A DNA stretch of 34,011 bases from JBJHCA01 sp050485785 (GCA_050485785.1 JBJHCA010000033.1:1-34011); one strand, 5' to 3'. Numbered from the stretch's first letter, positions 7,721-15,878 are shown. A program made the numbers and translations. The notes: a model not told the origin generated them from the letters alone.

Positions 7721-9091
7721 TTATGTTTCTGCAAGGTTGTATACCGGGCGTTTTGAAGCCCATTGAAGCAGCTTGGTTTCCACTTCTTTGCCGGTGTACC
7801 GGTTTTCAATGTCAGGAATGGAAAGCAGTTCTTCAAACAGTTCATCCTGGGCCATGGCTTCTTCCAGAGCTATGCTGTAGGGTTGATGGGTAAATGTGAC
7901 CATGGAATACATGGGAATAAACTGATGGGGATATTTCTCGTGATAGTGATTGGCAATTTTTTTCCTCAGTAGAAACTTAGGATCTGCTATCTGGTCGCGC
8001 ATTTCAATGAAATTGCGAAGGGCCAGCTCACTGATAGCGTTGCCGTCTTTCACTCTGTTGTGACCAAACTGCCAGAATGCTTCATCCCAATTGTTTTCTA
8101 TAGCTTCAGCAGTTTCCATCAAAATCCGGCAATCTTCAAAACCGGCATTCATGCCTTGTCCGTAAAAAGGTACAATAGCATGGGCGGCATCACCTATCAG
8201 CAGTGTCCTGTTTCCCATTACCCAGGGATTACACCTCACCGTTACCAGATCTGAGGTTGGATTAGTATTGAAATCCTCCAGCAAGGTAGGCATCAATGGC
8301 AAGGCATCTGCAAAGTGCTTTTTAAAAAATGCTGTAACAGCATCGTCTGAATTCAGATTGCTGAAAGATTCTTCTCCCTCATAGGCCAAAAATAAGGTGC
8401 AGGTAAAGCTTCCGTCAGGATTGGGAAGGGCGATCATCATAAACTGTCTGCGCGGCCATATGTGAAGTGCATGTTTGTCCAGTTGGTGCGTCCCGTCCAG
8501 ATGTGGAGGAATGCTGAGCTCTTTGTATCCGTGCTCCAGGTAAAACTGCGCATAGTTGAACCTAGGTTGCTTTTGCATACTGAGCCTCACCATGGAAAAA
8601 GCCCCGTCAGCTCCGATCACATAATCCGGTTTAACACTGACCTGCTGATTGCGGGCCGTATCGTGAAAAACAACTTCCGGTTGGTCAAAAAGTACCTCCT
8701 CGCAACGGTGATCAAAGTGAAAAGTTACATTTTGATGCCGGTCAGCGGCTTCAATCAGTTGTTGATTAAGCCATCCCCGTGACACAGAATAAATAGCCTG
8801 ATCTCTTATGCCATATGGCTGAAATGTTGTGTTTCCTGAAGTATCATGAATCATACGCCCTTTCATGGGAATGGCCTCTTTTCTGATATGGTTGGCCATG
8901 CCGGCCATATCGAGCGCTTTCCAGCCACGGTCGCTCAAGGCAAGATTTATTGACCTTCCCCCGATGAGCGAACCTTTGCGCATATCGCTTCGCCGTTCGT
9001 ACACGTCTACATGGTGGCCTTTACGCGCCAGCATCAGAGCCAGCAATGAGCCGACAAGCCCGGCTCCGGCTATGGCAAAATTTCTGTTCAT
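7721..9091 (-). CDS. kmo: Kynurenine 3-monooxygenase
   Basis: This FAD- and NADPH-dependent flavoprotein hydroxylates L-kynurenine to 3-hydroxykynurenine. The 456-residue product has the N-terminal dinucleotide fold GAGLVGS (residues 9-15), the family segment GGRSINLALSDRGWKAL, the GADGAFS motif and the second FAD motif LLIGDAAHAIVPFYGQGMNA followed by FEDC, all diagnostic of KMO. The C-terminal part is helical and, unlike mitochondrial KMO, lacks an obvious membrane anchor. The start codon overlaps the kynU stop by four bases (ATGA arrangement), so translation of the two is probably coupled. It is the last gene of the Nramp-haaO-ybaB-kynU-kmo unit. Confidence 0.96.
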   Translation of the reverse strand: MNRNFAIAGAGLVGSLLALMLARKGHHVDVYERRSDMRKGSLIGGRSINLALSDRGWKALDMAGMANHIRKEAIPMKGRMIHDTSGNTTFQPYGIRDQAIYSVSRGWLNQQLIEAADRHQNVTFHFDHRCEEVLFDQPEVVFHDTARNQQVSVKPDYVIGADGAFSMVRLSMQKQPRFNYAQFYLEHGYKELSIPPHLDGTHQLDKHALHIWPRRQFMMIALPNPDGSFTCTLFLAYEGEESFSNLNSDDAVTAFFKKHFADALPLMPTLLEDFNTNPTSDLVTVRCNPWVMGNRTLLIGDAAHAIVPFYGQGMNAGFEDCRILMETAEAIENNWDEAFWQFGHNRVKDGNAISELALRNFIEMRDQIADPKFLLRKKIANHYHEKYPHQFIPMYSMVTFTHQPYSIALEEAMAQDELFEELLSIPDIENRYTGKEVETKLLQWASKRPVYNLAET

Positions 9092-10371
9092 GCTTTTTTC
9101 ATTTCCCGGAGGGTTTCATCCAGCGATTTGACAAAAAAGGCAACATCATCAAATGAATTGTAGAAAGGCACAGGTGCCAGTCTGATCACATTGGGTTCGC
9201 GCCAGTCACTCACTATGCCTTTTTCCCGCATTGCAGCGTGAATGTTTTTTCCCCGGGTTGAATTGACCATCAGACTGAGTTGACACCCTCGATCATCGGG
9301 ATTACGTGGTGTAATGCAGGTAACTTCCGTTCCGCTTTCGGCAATTGTATCCAGGCACTTTTCAAGAAATCCGGTAAGCTTTACGGATTTTTCTCTCAGG
9401 GCAGGCATTCCGGCTTCGGCAAACATTTCCAGGCTGGCCAGGTGAGCAGCAAAGCCAAAAATCTGTGCATTGCTCAGCTGCCATCCTGCAGCACCTTGCA
9501 TGGGCTTAAAGCCCTTTTTCATCAGAAATCGCTCCTCCTCATCGTGCCCCCACCAGCCGGCAAAGCGCGGCAGGCCCGGGTTTTCACCATGTCTCTCATG
9601 GATAAAGATGCCGGAAGGTCCACCTGGCCCTGAGTTCAGATATTTATAACCGCACCAGGCCGCAAAATCCACATCCCATTCATGCAACTGCATAGGGAGG
9701 TTCCCGGCTGCGTGAGCCAGATCAAAACCTGCATAAGCACCACACTCATGGGCAGTTTCCGTAATGGCTTTCAGGTCAAACCACTGACCCGTAAAGTAGT
9801 TGACACCGCCAAAAAACACCAGTGCCGTTTCCTCCCCATGTTTTTTGATCACATTTTGTATCTGTGAAGTAGTCAGGGTGTGTTGTCCGGGTTCCGGCTC
9901 AATTTCTATGATGGCATCATCGGGTGCAAAACCGTGGAGCTTTACCTGACTCTCCACCGCATATTGGTCAGACGGGAAAGCCCCTGCTTCCATAATGATC
10001 TTATATCGGTGTTCCGTAGGCCGGTAAAAGGTAGCCATCAGAATATGAAGATTAGTAGTCAGTGTGTTCATTACCACCACTTCGTGAGGCAGTGCACCTA
10101 CCAGTCGTGCTGTAGGATCAGTGAGAAAATGATGGTATGGTTTCCAGGGTCGTTTGCCTTTTACATGGCCTTCTACACCATACCTGCCCCAGCTGTCAAG
10201 GGCTTCCTGAATGTATGATGCCGTGCGAATGGGCTGCAACCCCAGCGAATGACCGCAAAAATACCGGACTGCTATTTCACCGTCCTGCGGAAACAGAAAT
10301 TGATGCCGCCAGTGTGCCAGCGTATCGAGCTCATCGAGGTGACGGGCTTCTTCTGCAAAAACATTGTGCAT
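9088..10371 (-). CDS. kynU: Kynureninase
   Basis: This PLP enzyme cleaves 3-hydroxykynurenine to 3-hydroxyanthranilate and alanine. The 427-residue product shows YFCGHSLGLQP near the N-terminus, the conserved WGRYGVEGHVKGKRPW, the FDLAHAAGNLP segment, and the PLP-binding lysine at K243 within WCGYKYLNSGPGG, followed by LPRFAGWWGHDEEERFLM. The length is normal for the family. It starts 10 bases after the YbaB-family stop and its own stop overlaps the kmo start, which places it firmly in one operon. With HAAO and KMO it completes kynurenine to 2-amino-3-carboxymuconate semialdehyde. Confidence 0.97.
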   Translation of the reverse strand: MHNVFAEEARHLDELDTLAHWRHQFLFPQDGEIAVRYFCGHSLGLQPIRTASYIQEALDSWGRYGVEGHVKGKRPWKPYHHFLTDPTARLVGALPHEVVVMNTLTTNLHILMATFYRPTEHRYKIIMEAGAFPSDQYAVESQVKLHGFAPDDAIIEIEPEPGQHTLTTSQIQNVIKKHGEETALVFFGGVNYFTGQWFDLKAITETAHECGAYAGFDLAHAAGNLPMQLHEWDVDFAAWCGYKYLNSGPGGPSGIFIHERHGENPGLPRFAGWWGHDEEERFLMKKGFKPMQGAAGWQLSNAQIFGFAAHLASLEMFAEAGMPALREKSVKLTGFLEKCLDTIAESGTEVTCITPRNPDDRGCQLSLMVNSTRGKNIHAAMREKGIVSDWREPNVIRLAPVPFYNSFDDVAFFVKSLDETLREMKKA

Positions 10372-10381
10372 TAACGGAGCT

Positions 10382-10684
10382 TTACATCATAAACCCCGGC
10401 AAGTCGAGACCGGGAGGCAAAATAGCTGACATCATGGATTTGGTTTCCTCAGCTGCTTTTTCGTCAGCTTTGGTGATGAGCTTATTCATGGCTACTACCA
10501 ACAGGTCTTCGAGCTCCTCGGCATCAGCTTCTTTGAGAAATCCGGGGTCTATTGAAATATTGGTTATTTGTCTGTCGGCAGTAGCTTCAAGCCTGATCAT
10601 GCCGTCTGCTGCTGACTCTTCCACCTTAATCCGGCTCAACTTTTGCTTAAGTTCAGCCTGAAGTGCTTCTAATTGGTCAAACAT
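10382..10684 (-). CDS. YbaB/EbfC-family nucleoid-associated protein
   Basis: The product has 100 residues with the YbaB/EbfC fold signature: a helical N-terminus (MFDQLEALQAELKQKLSRIK), a short beta region with EATADRQITNISIDPGFL, and a second helix with EELEDLLVVAMNKLITKADEKAAEE, ending in a Gly/Pro/Met-rich tail. Characterised relatives are small dimeric DNA-binding proteins. The ATG at 10684 gives the family-like start; the upstream extension to 10717 adds 11 residues without resemblance. Its position between haaO and kynU (52-base gap before, 10-base gap after) is odd, because YbaB usually sits beside dnaX and recR. Whether it acts on this operon or is a passenger is open. Confidence 0.88.
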   Translation of the reverse strand: MFDQLEALQAELKQKLSRIKVEESAADGMIRLEATADRQITNISIDPGFLKEADAEELEDLLVVAMNKLITKADEKAAEETKSMMSAILPPGLDLPGFMM

Positions 10685-10736
10685 GATGAAAAACGTTTTA
10701 TTAAGTGAATCCGGCATTGCCGAATAGCATGCAAAG

Positions 10737-11249
10737 CTATGCTTTTTCCATCACAGTACCGCACCGGCTACAGGTTCTTAATGCCTCATTTTCCATAAAG
10801 GCATTTATCACCACGGGCAGTTCTTTTACAATGTCTTTCATGGCAAAGGAGGCCTCGTGAAGCTGATGGTCGCATGATTCACAAAACCACATCAGTTTGT
10901 CCAGCTCACCTTCTCTTCGGTGCCGTTCTATCACAAGGCCCACGGTATTGGCAGGACGCTGCGGTGAATGGGGTATGCGGGGGGGCAGCAGAAACATCTC
11001 TCCTTCCCGGATGTGGATATCTTCTCTTTTCCCGTCAGGATTGATGATCTTAACCGTAATATCACCCTGAAGCTGGTAGAACAATTCCTCTCCGTCTTCA
11101 AAGTGGTAATCTTTCCGCCCGTTGGGCCCGCCAACAACCATTACAATGAAATCCTCATTGTCAATATACACTTGCTTATTGCCAACCGGAGGTTTAAACA
11201 GGTGGCGGTTTTCGTCAATCCAATGTTTCAGATGAAATGGTTTTAACAT
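10737..11249 (-). CDS. haaO: 3-hydroxyanthranilate 3,4-dioxygenase
   Basis: This extradiol Fe(II) cupin dioxygenase opens 3-hydroxyanthranilate to 2-amino-3-carboxymuconate semialdehyde. The 170-residue product carries the likely iron ligands H49, E55 and H94 (DYHFEDGEELFYQL and PPRIPHSPQRP), in line with His51, Glu57 and His95 of the Cupriavidus enzyme. A C-terminal rubredoxin-like site, C123-x2-C126 and C160-x2-C163, is of the kind found in the two-iron bacterial enzymes. It lies 13 bases after the Nramp-like gene and 52 bases before the YbaB-family gene on the same strand. The product can go to quinolinate and NAD or to full catabolism; no nadC or decarboxylase is in view to decide. Confidence 0.96.
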   Translation of the reverse strand: MLKPFHLKHWIDENRHLFKPPVGNKQVYIDNEDFIVMVVGGPNGRKDYHFEDGEELFYQLQGDITVKIINPDGKREDIHIREGEMFLLPPRIPHSPQRPANTVGLVIERHRREGELDKLMWFCESCDHQLHEASFAMKDIVKELPVVINAFMENEALRTCSRCGTVMEKA

Positions 11250-11262
11250 ATCGGGGTGTTTT

Positions 11263-12504
11263 TTAGTAAGTGATCAAATAGTACAAATAGCCAAGACAAA
11301 ATACGGTAAAAAATATGAACCCGCAAATGGAGAGTATTTTCAAAAAGCGACCGGGTTTGTATTCCGCCGGAACATCTGCGCTGTGCATTAACCTGTAGCT
11401 CATTACGGCAATAAACGGTGATGTAAAAAAGGAGATGATAGTGGCTGCAAGCAGTAAATAAACCATGGCATGGCTAAAGAAATATACAATACACCATGCC
11501 CCGGCAATCAGTATCACTAACCAGAATATGTAATACTGCCGGGGCTGATCGTGATTTCTGTGCAGGGCAGTTATGGTCGACATAGTTCGGGGAAGAGCAT
11601 CAAGGCAGGTGAGGGTAGTACTGAACATGGCAGTGAAAGCCGCCAGGGCAATAAACAAATAAATACCATCTCCGTAAGTTTCGGTAAACATGTGAAGTAA
11701 ATTGCTGATAAACTGCCCGGAGCCTTGCTGCACAAAACTGCTGCTACCCATACCCCCGCCAAACAACATGAGCGCACCCAGTGCCATAAAGCAAAATGCC
11801 AGTACTACTGAACCGGCATAACCGTAGTTGAAATCCCTGATTGCCTGGTGGTATGAAAAGTCTTCCGGCTCACTTTCAGCTTTGGCTTTTGCCCATAATG
11901 AATGCCAGATTGACAAGTCCAATGGCGCCGGCATCCAGCCCATGAAAGCAATCAAAAATGCAAAAAACATGCGGTCATCCATATCCAGGGTGAAAGCTAA
12001 TGCCGGAGCTCCTGCACCCAATAAAAACACCCAGGCCACGGTGACTACGGTAAAAACCGAAAGCCCGGCCACAACCAGCTTAATGGTTTTATCCAGACTA
12101 CGGTAACGGCCCGTAACTAGCAGGGCAAAACAAATGCCGAGCAAAACGGCTACCAGCATGACGAGACTCCAAGAGGAATTGAGGGTGGTTTTGACAATAG
12201 AGGCAGTGACCAGCGTAATGGCTGCCTGGATGATAAACATGGTTCCCAAAGTCATGAAAGTAATGACCCAAAGTACCCAGGTACCCTGTTGCCGATACCC
12301 CTCAAGTAAAGTTTTTCCCGTAGCCAGGGTATAGCGCGGGCCAAACTGGAAAAAAGGATATTTAAACAGGTGGATCAACACCAGCGCCCATAGCAATCCC
12401 ATCCCGTAGTCAGCACCGGCCTGAGTGGCATACACAAGGTGTGAAACACCAACAGCCGCACCGGCAAACAACAGCCCGGGGCCAAACTTTCGCCAAACAC
12501 TCAT
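11263..12504 (-). CDS. Divergent Nramp-family transporter in the kynurenine operon
   Basis: This integral membrane protein (413 residues, about eleven hydrophobic segments) aligns by eye with Nramp/MntH: FGPGLLFAGAAVG, TQAGADYGMGLLW and YTLATGKTLLEGYR match the TM1-TM2 region of MntH. However, the metal-binding DPGN of TM1 is replaced by GVSH (residues 19-22), and the TM6 MPH motif reads MPAP (191-194), retaining only the methionine. The loss of the Asp and Asn ligands argues against ordinary Mn2+ transport. It is the first gene of the unit and is followed after 13 bases by haaO. An aromatic or organic substrate such as kynurenine or tryptophan is an inference from context only; the divergent Nramp-related Mg2+ transporters are an alternative. 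Confidence 0.85.
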   Translation of the reverse strand: MSVWRKFGPGLLFAGAAVGVSHLVYATQAGADYGMGLLWALVLIHLFKYPFFQFGPRYTLATGKTLLEGYRQQGTWVLWVITFMTLGTMFIIQAAITLVTASIVKTTLNSSWSLVMLVAVLLGICFALLVTGRYRSLDKTIKLVVAGLSVFTVVTVAWVFLLGAGAPALAFTLDMDDRMFFAFLIAFMGWMPAPLDLSIWHSLWAKAKAESEPEDFSYHQAIRDFNYGYAGSVVLAFCFMALGALMLFGGGMGSSSFVQQGSGQFISNLLHMFTETYGDGIYLFIALAAFTAMFSTTLTCLDALPRTMSTITALHRNHDQPRQYYIFWLVILIAGAWCIVYFFSHAMVYLLLAATIISFFTSPFIAVMSYRLMHSADVPAEYKPGRFLKILSICGFIFFTVFCLGYLYYLITY

Positions 12505-12513
12505 AACAGACTT

Positions 12514-12538
12514 TTGTATCTTGCGCCAAGATATACAA
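12514..12538. promoter_or_regulatory. Palindrome in the divergent Nramp/SDR promoter region
   Basis: The core TATCTTGCGCCAAGATA (12517-12533) is a perfect inverted repeat with 7-bp arms and a CGC centre. It is extended by TTG and CAA on the two sides with one bulged T. It lies 13 bases from the Nramp-like start and 23 bases from the SDR start. Each arm also resembles a -7 box (TATCTTGC on plus, TATCTTGG on minus), so it could be overlapping divergent promoters, an operator, or both. Confidence 0.5.
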
Positions 12539-12556
12539 GTTTAAAAAATCCACCAT

Positions 12557-13342
12557 ATGGAAATTGATTTGAAAGGCCTCAATGCCTGGGTAGGGGGAGG
12601 GAGTAAAGGAATTGGCTATGCCTCGGCTTACATGCTGGCTTCGGCCGGAGCATCCGTAATACTGGTTGCCCGAAATGAAGACGACCTGAAAGCAGCTTGC
12701 AACCGGCTGCCGCTCAAGGAAGGAGTGCATCACGAATACCGCGTGGTGGATTACACTGATACTGCGGCATTGCTGGATACAGTTTCCCACGTGGCTTCAG
12801 AAAAAACCATCCATATTCTGGTCAATAACTCCGGCGGCCCGGCTGCCGGCCCGGCTTATATGGCCAAGCCCGAAGCCTATCTCGAAGCATTTCAGCAACA
12901 CCTGATCGCCCAGCAAATATTGGTTCAAACCTTATTACCGGGTATGAAGAAAGCTTCTTTTGGAAGGATCATCAACATTATTTCTACCTCAGTGAAGCAA
13001 CCACTGCACGGCCTGGGCGTATCCAATACCATCAGGGGAGCCGTGGCTAACTGGAGCAAAACCCTGAGCCTTGAACTGGCTGCATGGGGCATAACGGTGA
13101 ACAACGTATTACCGGGAGCCACAGCCACCGAACGTCTTGAGTCTATAATCCGGACTTCCGCAGCAAAACATCAAATCAGCATAGAAGAAGCGGAGAAAAA
13201 TATGAAGGCTTCAATACCGGCGGGACGATTTGCAAATCCGGAAGAAGTGGCCGCAGCTGTTGTTTTTTTAGCAAGCCGACAGGCTGCTTATATTAACGGC
13301 ATCAATGTTCCGGTAGATGGCGGAAGAACCGGGTGTCTGTAA
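12557..13342 (+). CDS. SDR-family oxidoreductase lacking the catalytic Tyr/Lys
   Basis: This is a Rossmann-fold short-chain dehydrogenase homologue (261 residues) with the cofactor motif GGGSKGIG (13-20), NNSGG (90-94), the central serine region IISTS (141-145) and the C-terminal NGINVPVDGG. The usual YxxxK active site is replaced: the aligned stretch reads SNTIR (156-160), so Tyr is Ser and Lys is Arg. A BKR-like SDR subgroup with an SNxxR pattern is known and its reaction is, to my knowledge, not settled. The gene diverges from the kynurenine operon across a palindrome, which hints at joint regulation, and it converges with the OmpA-family gene 31 bases downstream. Confidence 0.88.
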   Translation: MEIDLKGLNAWVGGGSKGIGYASAYMLASAGASVILVARNEDDLKAACNRLPLKEGVHHEYRVVDYTDTAALLDTVSHVASEKTIHILVNNSGGPAAGPAYMAKPEAYLEAFQQHLIAQQILVQTLLPGMKKASFGRIINIISTSVKQPLHGLGVSNTIRGAVANWSKTLSLELAAWGITVNNVLPGATATERLESIIRTSAAKHQISIEEAEKNMKASIPAGRFANPEEVAAAVVFLASRQAAYINGINVPVDGGRTGCL

Positions 13343-13373
13343 ATTTAATTTCACATAGATTAACTGACCGGAG

Positions 13374-14522
13374 CTACCTGATCTGAAGTATCTTGATCTC
13401 AACCCGCTGATTTCGAATTCTGCCGTCAGGAGTGCGGTTGGAGGCGATGGGTCTGCTTTTTCCGTATCCCCTGAAGTAAACCCGGTCACCTTCAACGCCC
13501 TGGGCAACAATAAACTCAGCTACAGATTTAGCTCGCTCCCTGGACAACCAGTTACAAAATTCATCATCACACAGGCTGTTGGTGTGACCGCCAATTTCCA
13601 CCACAATGCCGGGATTGCTTTTCAGAAAACCGGCAATTTCCTTCAGTACAGGTTCAGATTCTGCATTGATGTTAAATGAATCAACCTGAAAAGACAGCCG
13701 GTTTACAGGTAGAGATACCCCCTCCCGGATGGTCCTGGTATCCAGTTCGGGCATAATGGTTTCCTGAACTTCAGGCCGGGGATGGGTCGGCGGTGGTGTC
13801 GGTGTGCTAGGTGACCTGGCCAGTTCTGCCGGAGGAATATTCTCCTCGGCTACCGGTTCATCTTCTTCAACAGCAGTATCCATCGCTATTTCCGGGAAGT
13901 CACAGGTGCGAATAGACGAGAGATTATCCACCAATATGTTTCCGTTATATGGCAAAAACACCGGCGTGCGGTAGTAGGCCTCCAGCATGATGAATTGCAC
14001 ATCAGTTTGGGGATTGAACGTAAACTCAAAGGTACGCCATTGTGTGTTTTCAATCAGCGGGCTTTCGGCCAGCAGAATGCGGCGGTCACACATCGATGTA
14101 CCTCCCCATATACGCAATTTGATAGGTGTGGTGTAATTTTCACGCTGACCCGTTTTGCGATTGTGGCTTACATACACAGGCGAGCGCATCAGTGCAGCCG
14201 ACATGTTGTAACATTCACCCCGACGAAGTGGAGCCGGAAGGCGCTGGGCTATGCTTTCCCAGGTATCGTCGTTGCGCACTACCATGCCCACGTAAGTGTT
14301 GCCGTGGTAGGGCGGTGCTGTTACACTGAAAAAATTGCCCGGATGCACATCCGGCGGCGTTTCAGTTGGGGGGCCGCAATCTGTCCAACCGGCAGGCGGT
14401 TTGCTGTGTTGCGGCGTGTCTTCAAAGCTGGGGTTGTAAAAGTTAATCTCCCTTTGCGCTGTAGTATCAGCCAGCATTGAAATCATCAAAAACCCCGTAA
14501 TTAGTCCACTCAAAAACTTCAT
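13374..14522 (-). CDS. OmpA-family outer-membrane/peptidoglycan-associated protein
   Basis: The product (382 residues) has a signal peptide (MKFLSGLITGFLMISMLADT, cleavage likely after TTAQ) and an N-terminal domain of about 190 residues starting INFYNPSFEDTP. This domain resembles a jelly-roll carbohydrate-binding-like module (paired aromatic strands, NGNILVDNLSSI). A Pro/Glu-rich linker (about 222-262) follows, then a C-terminal OmpA-like peptidoglycan-binding domain with FNINAESEPVLKEIAGFL, IGGHTNS, LSRERAKSVAEFIVAQGV and RGYGKSRPIASN. An unusual CDDEFC insertion follows GHTNSL. The protein probably links the outer membrane or surface to peptidoglycan. It converges with the SDR gene. Confidence 0.88.
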   Translation of the reverse strand: MKFLSGLITGFLMISMLADTTAQREINFYNPSFEDTPQHSKPPAGWTDCGPPTETPPDVHPGNFFSVTAPPYHGNTYVGMVVRNDDTWESIAQRLPAPLRRGECYNMSAALMRSPVYVSHNRKTGQRENYTTPIKLRIWGGTSMCDRRILLAESPLIENTQWRTFEFTFNPQTDVQFIMLEAYYRTPVFLPYNGNILVDNLSSIRTCDFPEIAMDTAVEEDEPVAEENIPPAELARSPSTPTPPPTHPRPEVQETIMPELDTRTIREGVSLPVNRLSFQVDSFNINAESEPVLKEIAGFLKSNPGIVVEIGGHTNSLCDDEFCNWLSRERAKSVAEFIVAQGVEGDRVYFRGYGKSRPIASNRTPDGRIRNQRVEIKILQIR

Positions 14523-14589
14523 ACTACAATTAACTATGCAAGACCATAACGTGTTGTTGCAACCTGGGAATATAACCGGCAGGCATCAA

Positions 14590-14640
14590 ACAAAAAAACA
14601 AGGAAACCGGTCCCTGCAAATATCCATTTACTCCCGGTTT
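14590..14640 (-). terminator. Probable terminator of the glutaryl-CoA dehydrogenase gene
   Basis: On the minus strand AAACCGG (overlapping the stop codon) pairs with CCGGTTT about 24 bases later, and the run CCTTGTTTTTTTG follows. The loop is long (about 23 bases), so the call is moderate. Confidence 0.45.
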
Positions 14641-15859
14641 ATTCAAATGCATTGATCCCCGTTACATCATACCCGGTTATCAACAGGTGGATATCGTGAG
14701 TACCTTCGTATGTAATCACTGATTCCAGGTTCATCATGTGCCTCATGAGCGGATATTCCCCGGTAATACCCATACCTCCGTGTATCTGACGTGCTTCGCG
14801 TGCAATTTCCAGAGCCATGTTGACATTGTTGCGCTTGGCCATGGAAATCTGTGCCGGAGACGCTTTGCCGGCATTAGCCAATGTCCCCAGTCGCCAGGTT
14901 AGTAGTTGAGCCTTGGTAATTTCCGTGATCATCTCAGCCAGTTTCTTCTGGGTTAGCTGAAAACTGCCAATGGGCTTGCCAAACTGCTTGCGCTCCAGGG
15001 AATAGCGTAAGGCACTGTCGTAGCAATCAAGTGCTGCACCTATGGCTCCCCATGCGATGCCATACCGCGCTTTGGAAAGACAGCTCAGGGGCCCACGCAA
15101 TCCTCTGATTTCGGGAAACACCTGGTTTTTGGGAACTCGGACATTGTCGAATACCAGTTCACCGGTAATGCTGGCCCTCAGCGACCATTTGCCGTGTATT
15201 TCCGGGGCCGAAAATCCGGGTGTGCCGGCTTCAACCACCATGCCACGCACTTTGCCTTCTTCATCTTTGGCCCAAACTACGGCAATGTCGGCAATAGGAC
15301 TGTTAGTGATCCACATTTTAGACCCGTTCAATACATAAGCATCCCCGTCATCCACTATGGTACTTGCCATGCCCGCGGGGTTGGAGCCGTGATCAGGTTC
15401 CGTGAGGCCAAAACAACCAATAAGGTCTCCGCTCGCAAGCCTGGGCAGATATTTCATTTTCTGCTCTTCCGATGCAAAGCGATATATGGGGTACATAACC
15501 AAAGAGCCCTGAACGGAAGCCGCAGACCGAATGCCACTGTCGCCCCTTTCCAGCTCCTGCATAATGATACCGTACGCAATTTCATCCATACCTCCACCGC
15601 CGTATTGCTCGGGAATGGATGGTCCAAAAGCGCCGATCTCAGCTAATCCTTTAACCAGATGCCGGGGAAATGCAGACTTCTCGGCATAGTACTCGATAAT
15701 GGGCGTAACTTCCTGCTTCACAAAGCTTCGAACGGCATCGCGAACCAGCAAATGCTCTTCTTCCAGCAACTCATCCAGCAGGTAATAATCATGTCCGGTA
15801 TAGCGATCCTGTTTTGCATGCTTTTTGGCCTCAGCCAGCATTTCGTCGTAGTTGATCAT
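14639..15859 (-). CDS. gcdH: Glutaryl-CoA dehydrogenase (acyl-CoA dehydrogenase family)
   Basis: This FAD enzyme oxidises and decarboxylates glutaryl-CoA to crotonyl-CoA, the last step shared by lysine and tryptophan breakdown. The 406-residue product has the GCDH-type signature SGIRSAASVQGSLVMYPI with the substrate-carboxylate arginine R111, FGLTEPDHGSNPAGM, KMWITNSPIADIAVVWA, RKQFGKPIGSFQLTQKKLA, and the C-terminal EYPLMRHMMNLESVITYEG with the probable catalytic base E385 followed by THDIH. The ATG at 15859 gives the family start (MINYDEMLAEAKKHAKQDRY); the longer frame to 15931 overlaps the promoter. GCDH next to a kynurenine operon fits tryptophan degradation through glutaryl-CoA. Confidence 0.92.
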   Translation of the reverse strand: MINYDEMLAEAKKHAKQDRYTGHDYYLLDELLEEEHLLVRDAVRSFVKQEVTPIIEYYAEKSAFPRHLVKGLAEIGAFGPSIPEQYGGGGMDEIAYGIIMQELERGDSGIRSAASVQGSLVMYPIYRFASEEQKMKYLPRLASGDLIGCFGLTEPDHGSNPAGMASTIVDDGDAYVLNGSKMWITNSPIADIAVVWAKDEEGKVRGMVVEAGTPGFSAPEIHGKWSLRASITGELVFDNVRVPKNQVFPEIRGLRGPLSCLSKARYGIAWGAIGAALDCYDSALRYSLERKQFGKPIGSFQLTQKKLAEMITEITKAQLLTWRLGTLANAGKASPAQISMAKRNNVNMALEIAREARQIHGGMGITGEYPLMRHMMNLESVITYEGTHDIHLLITGYDVTGINAFE

Positions 15860-15878
15860 AGGTGATTTTTTGAGGGCA

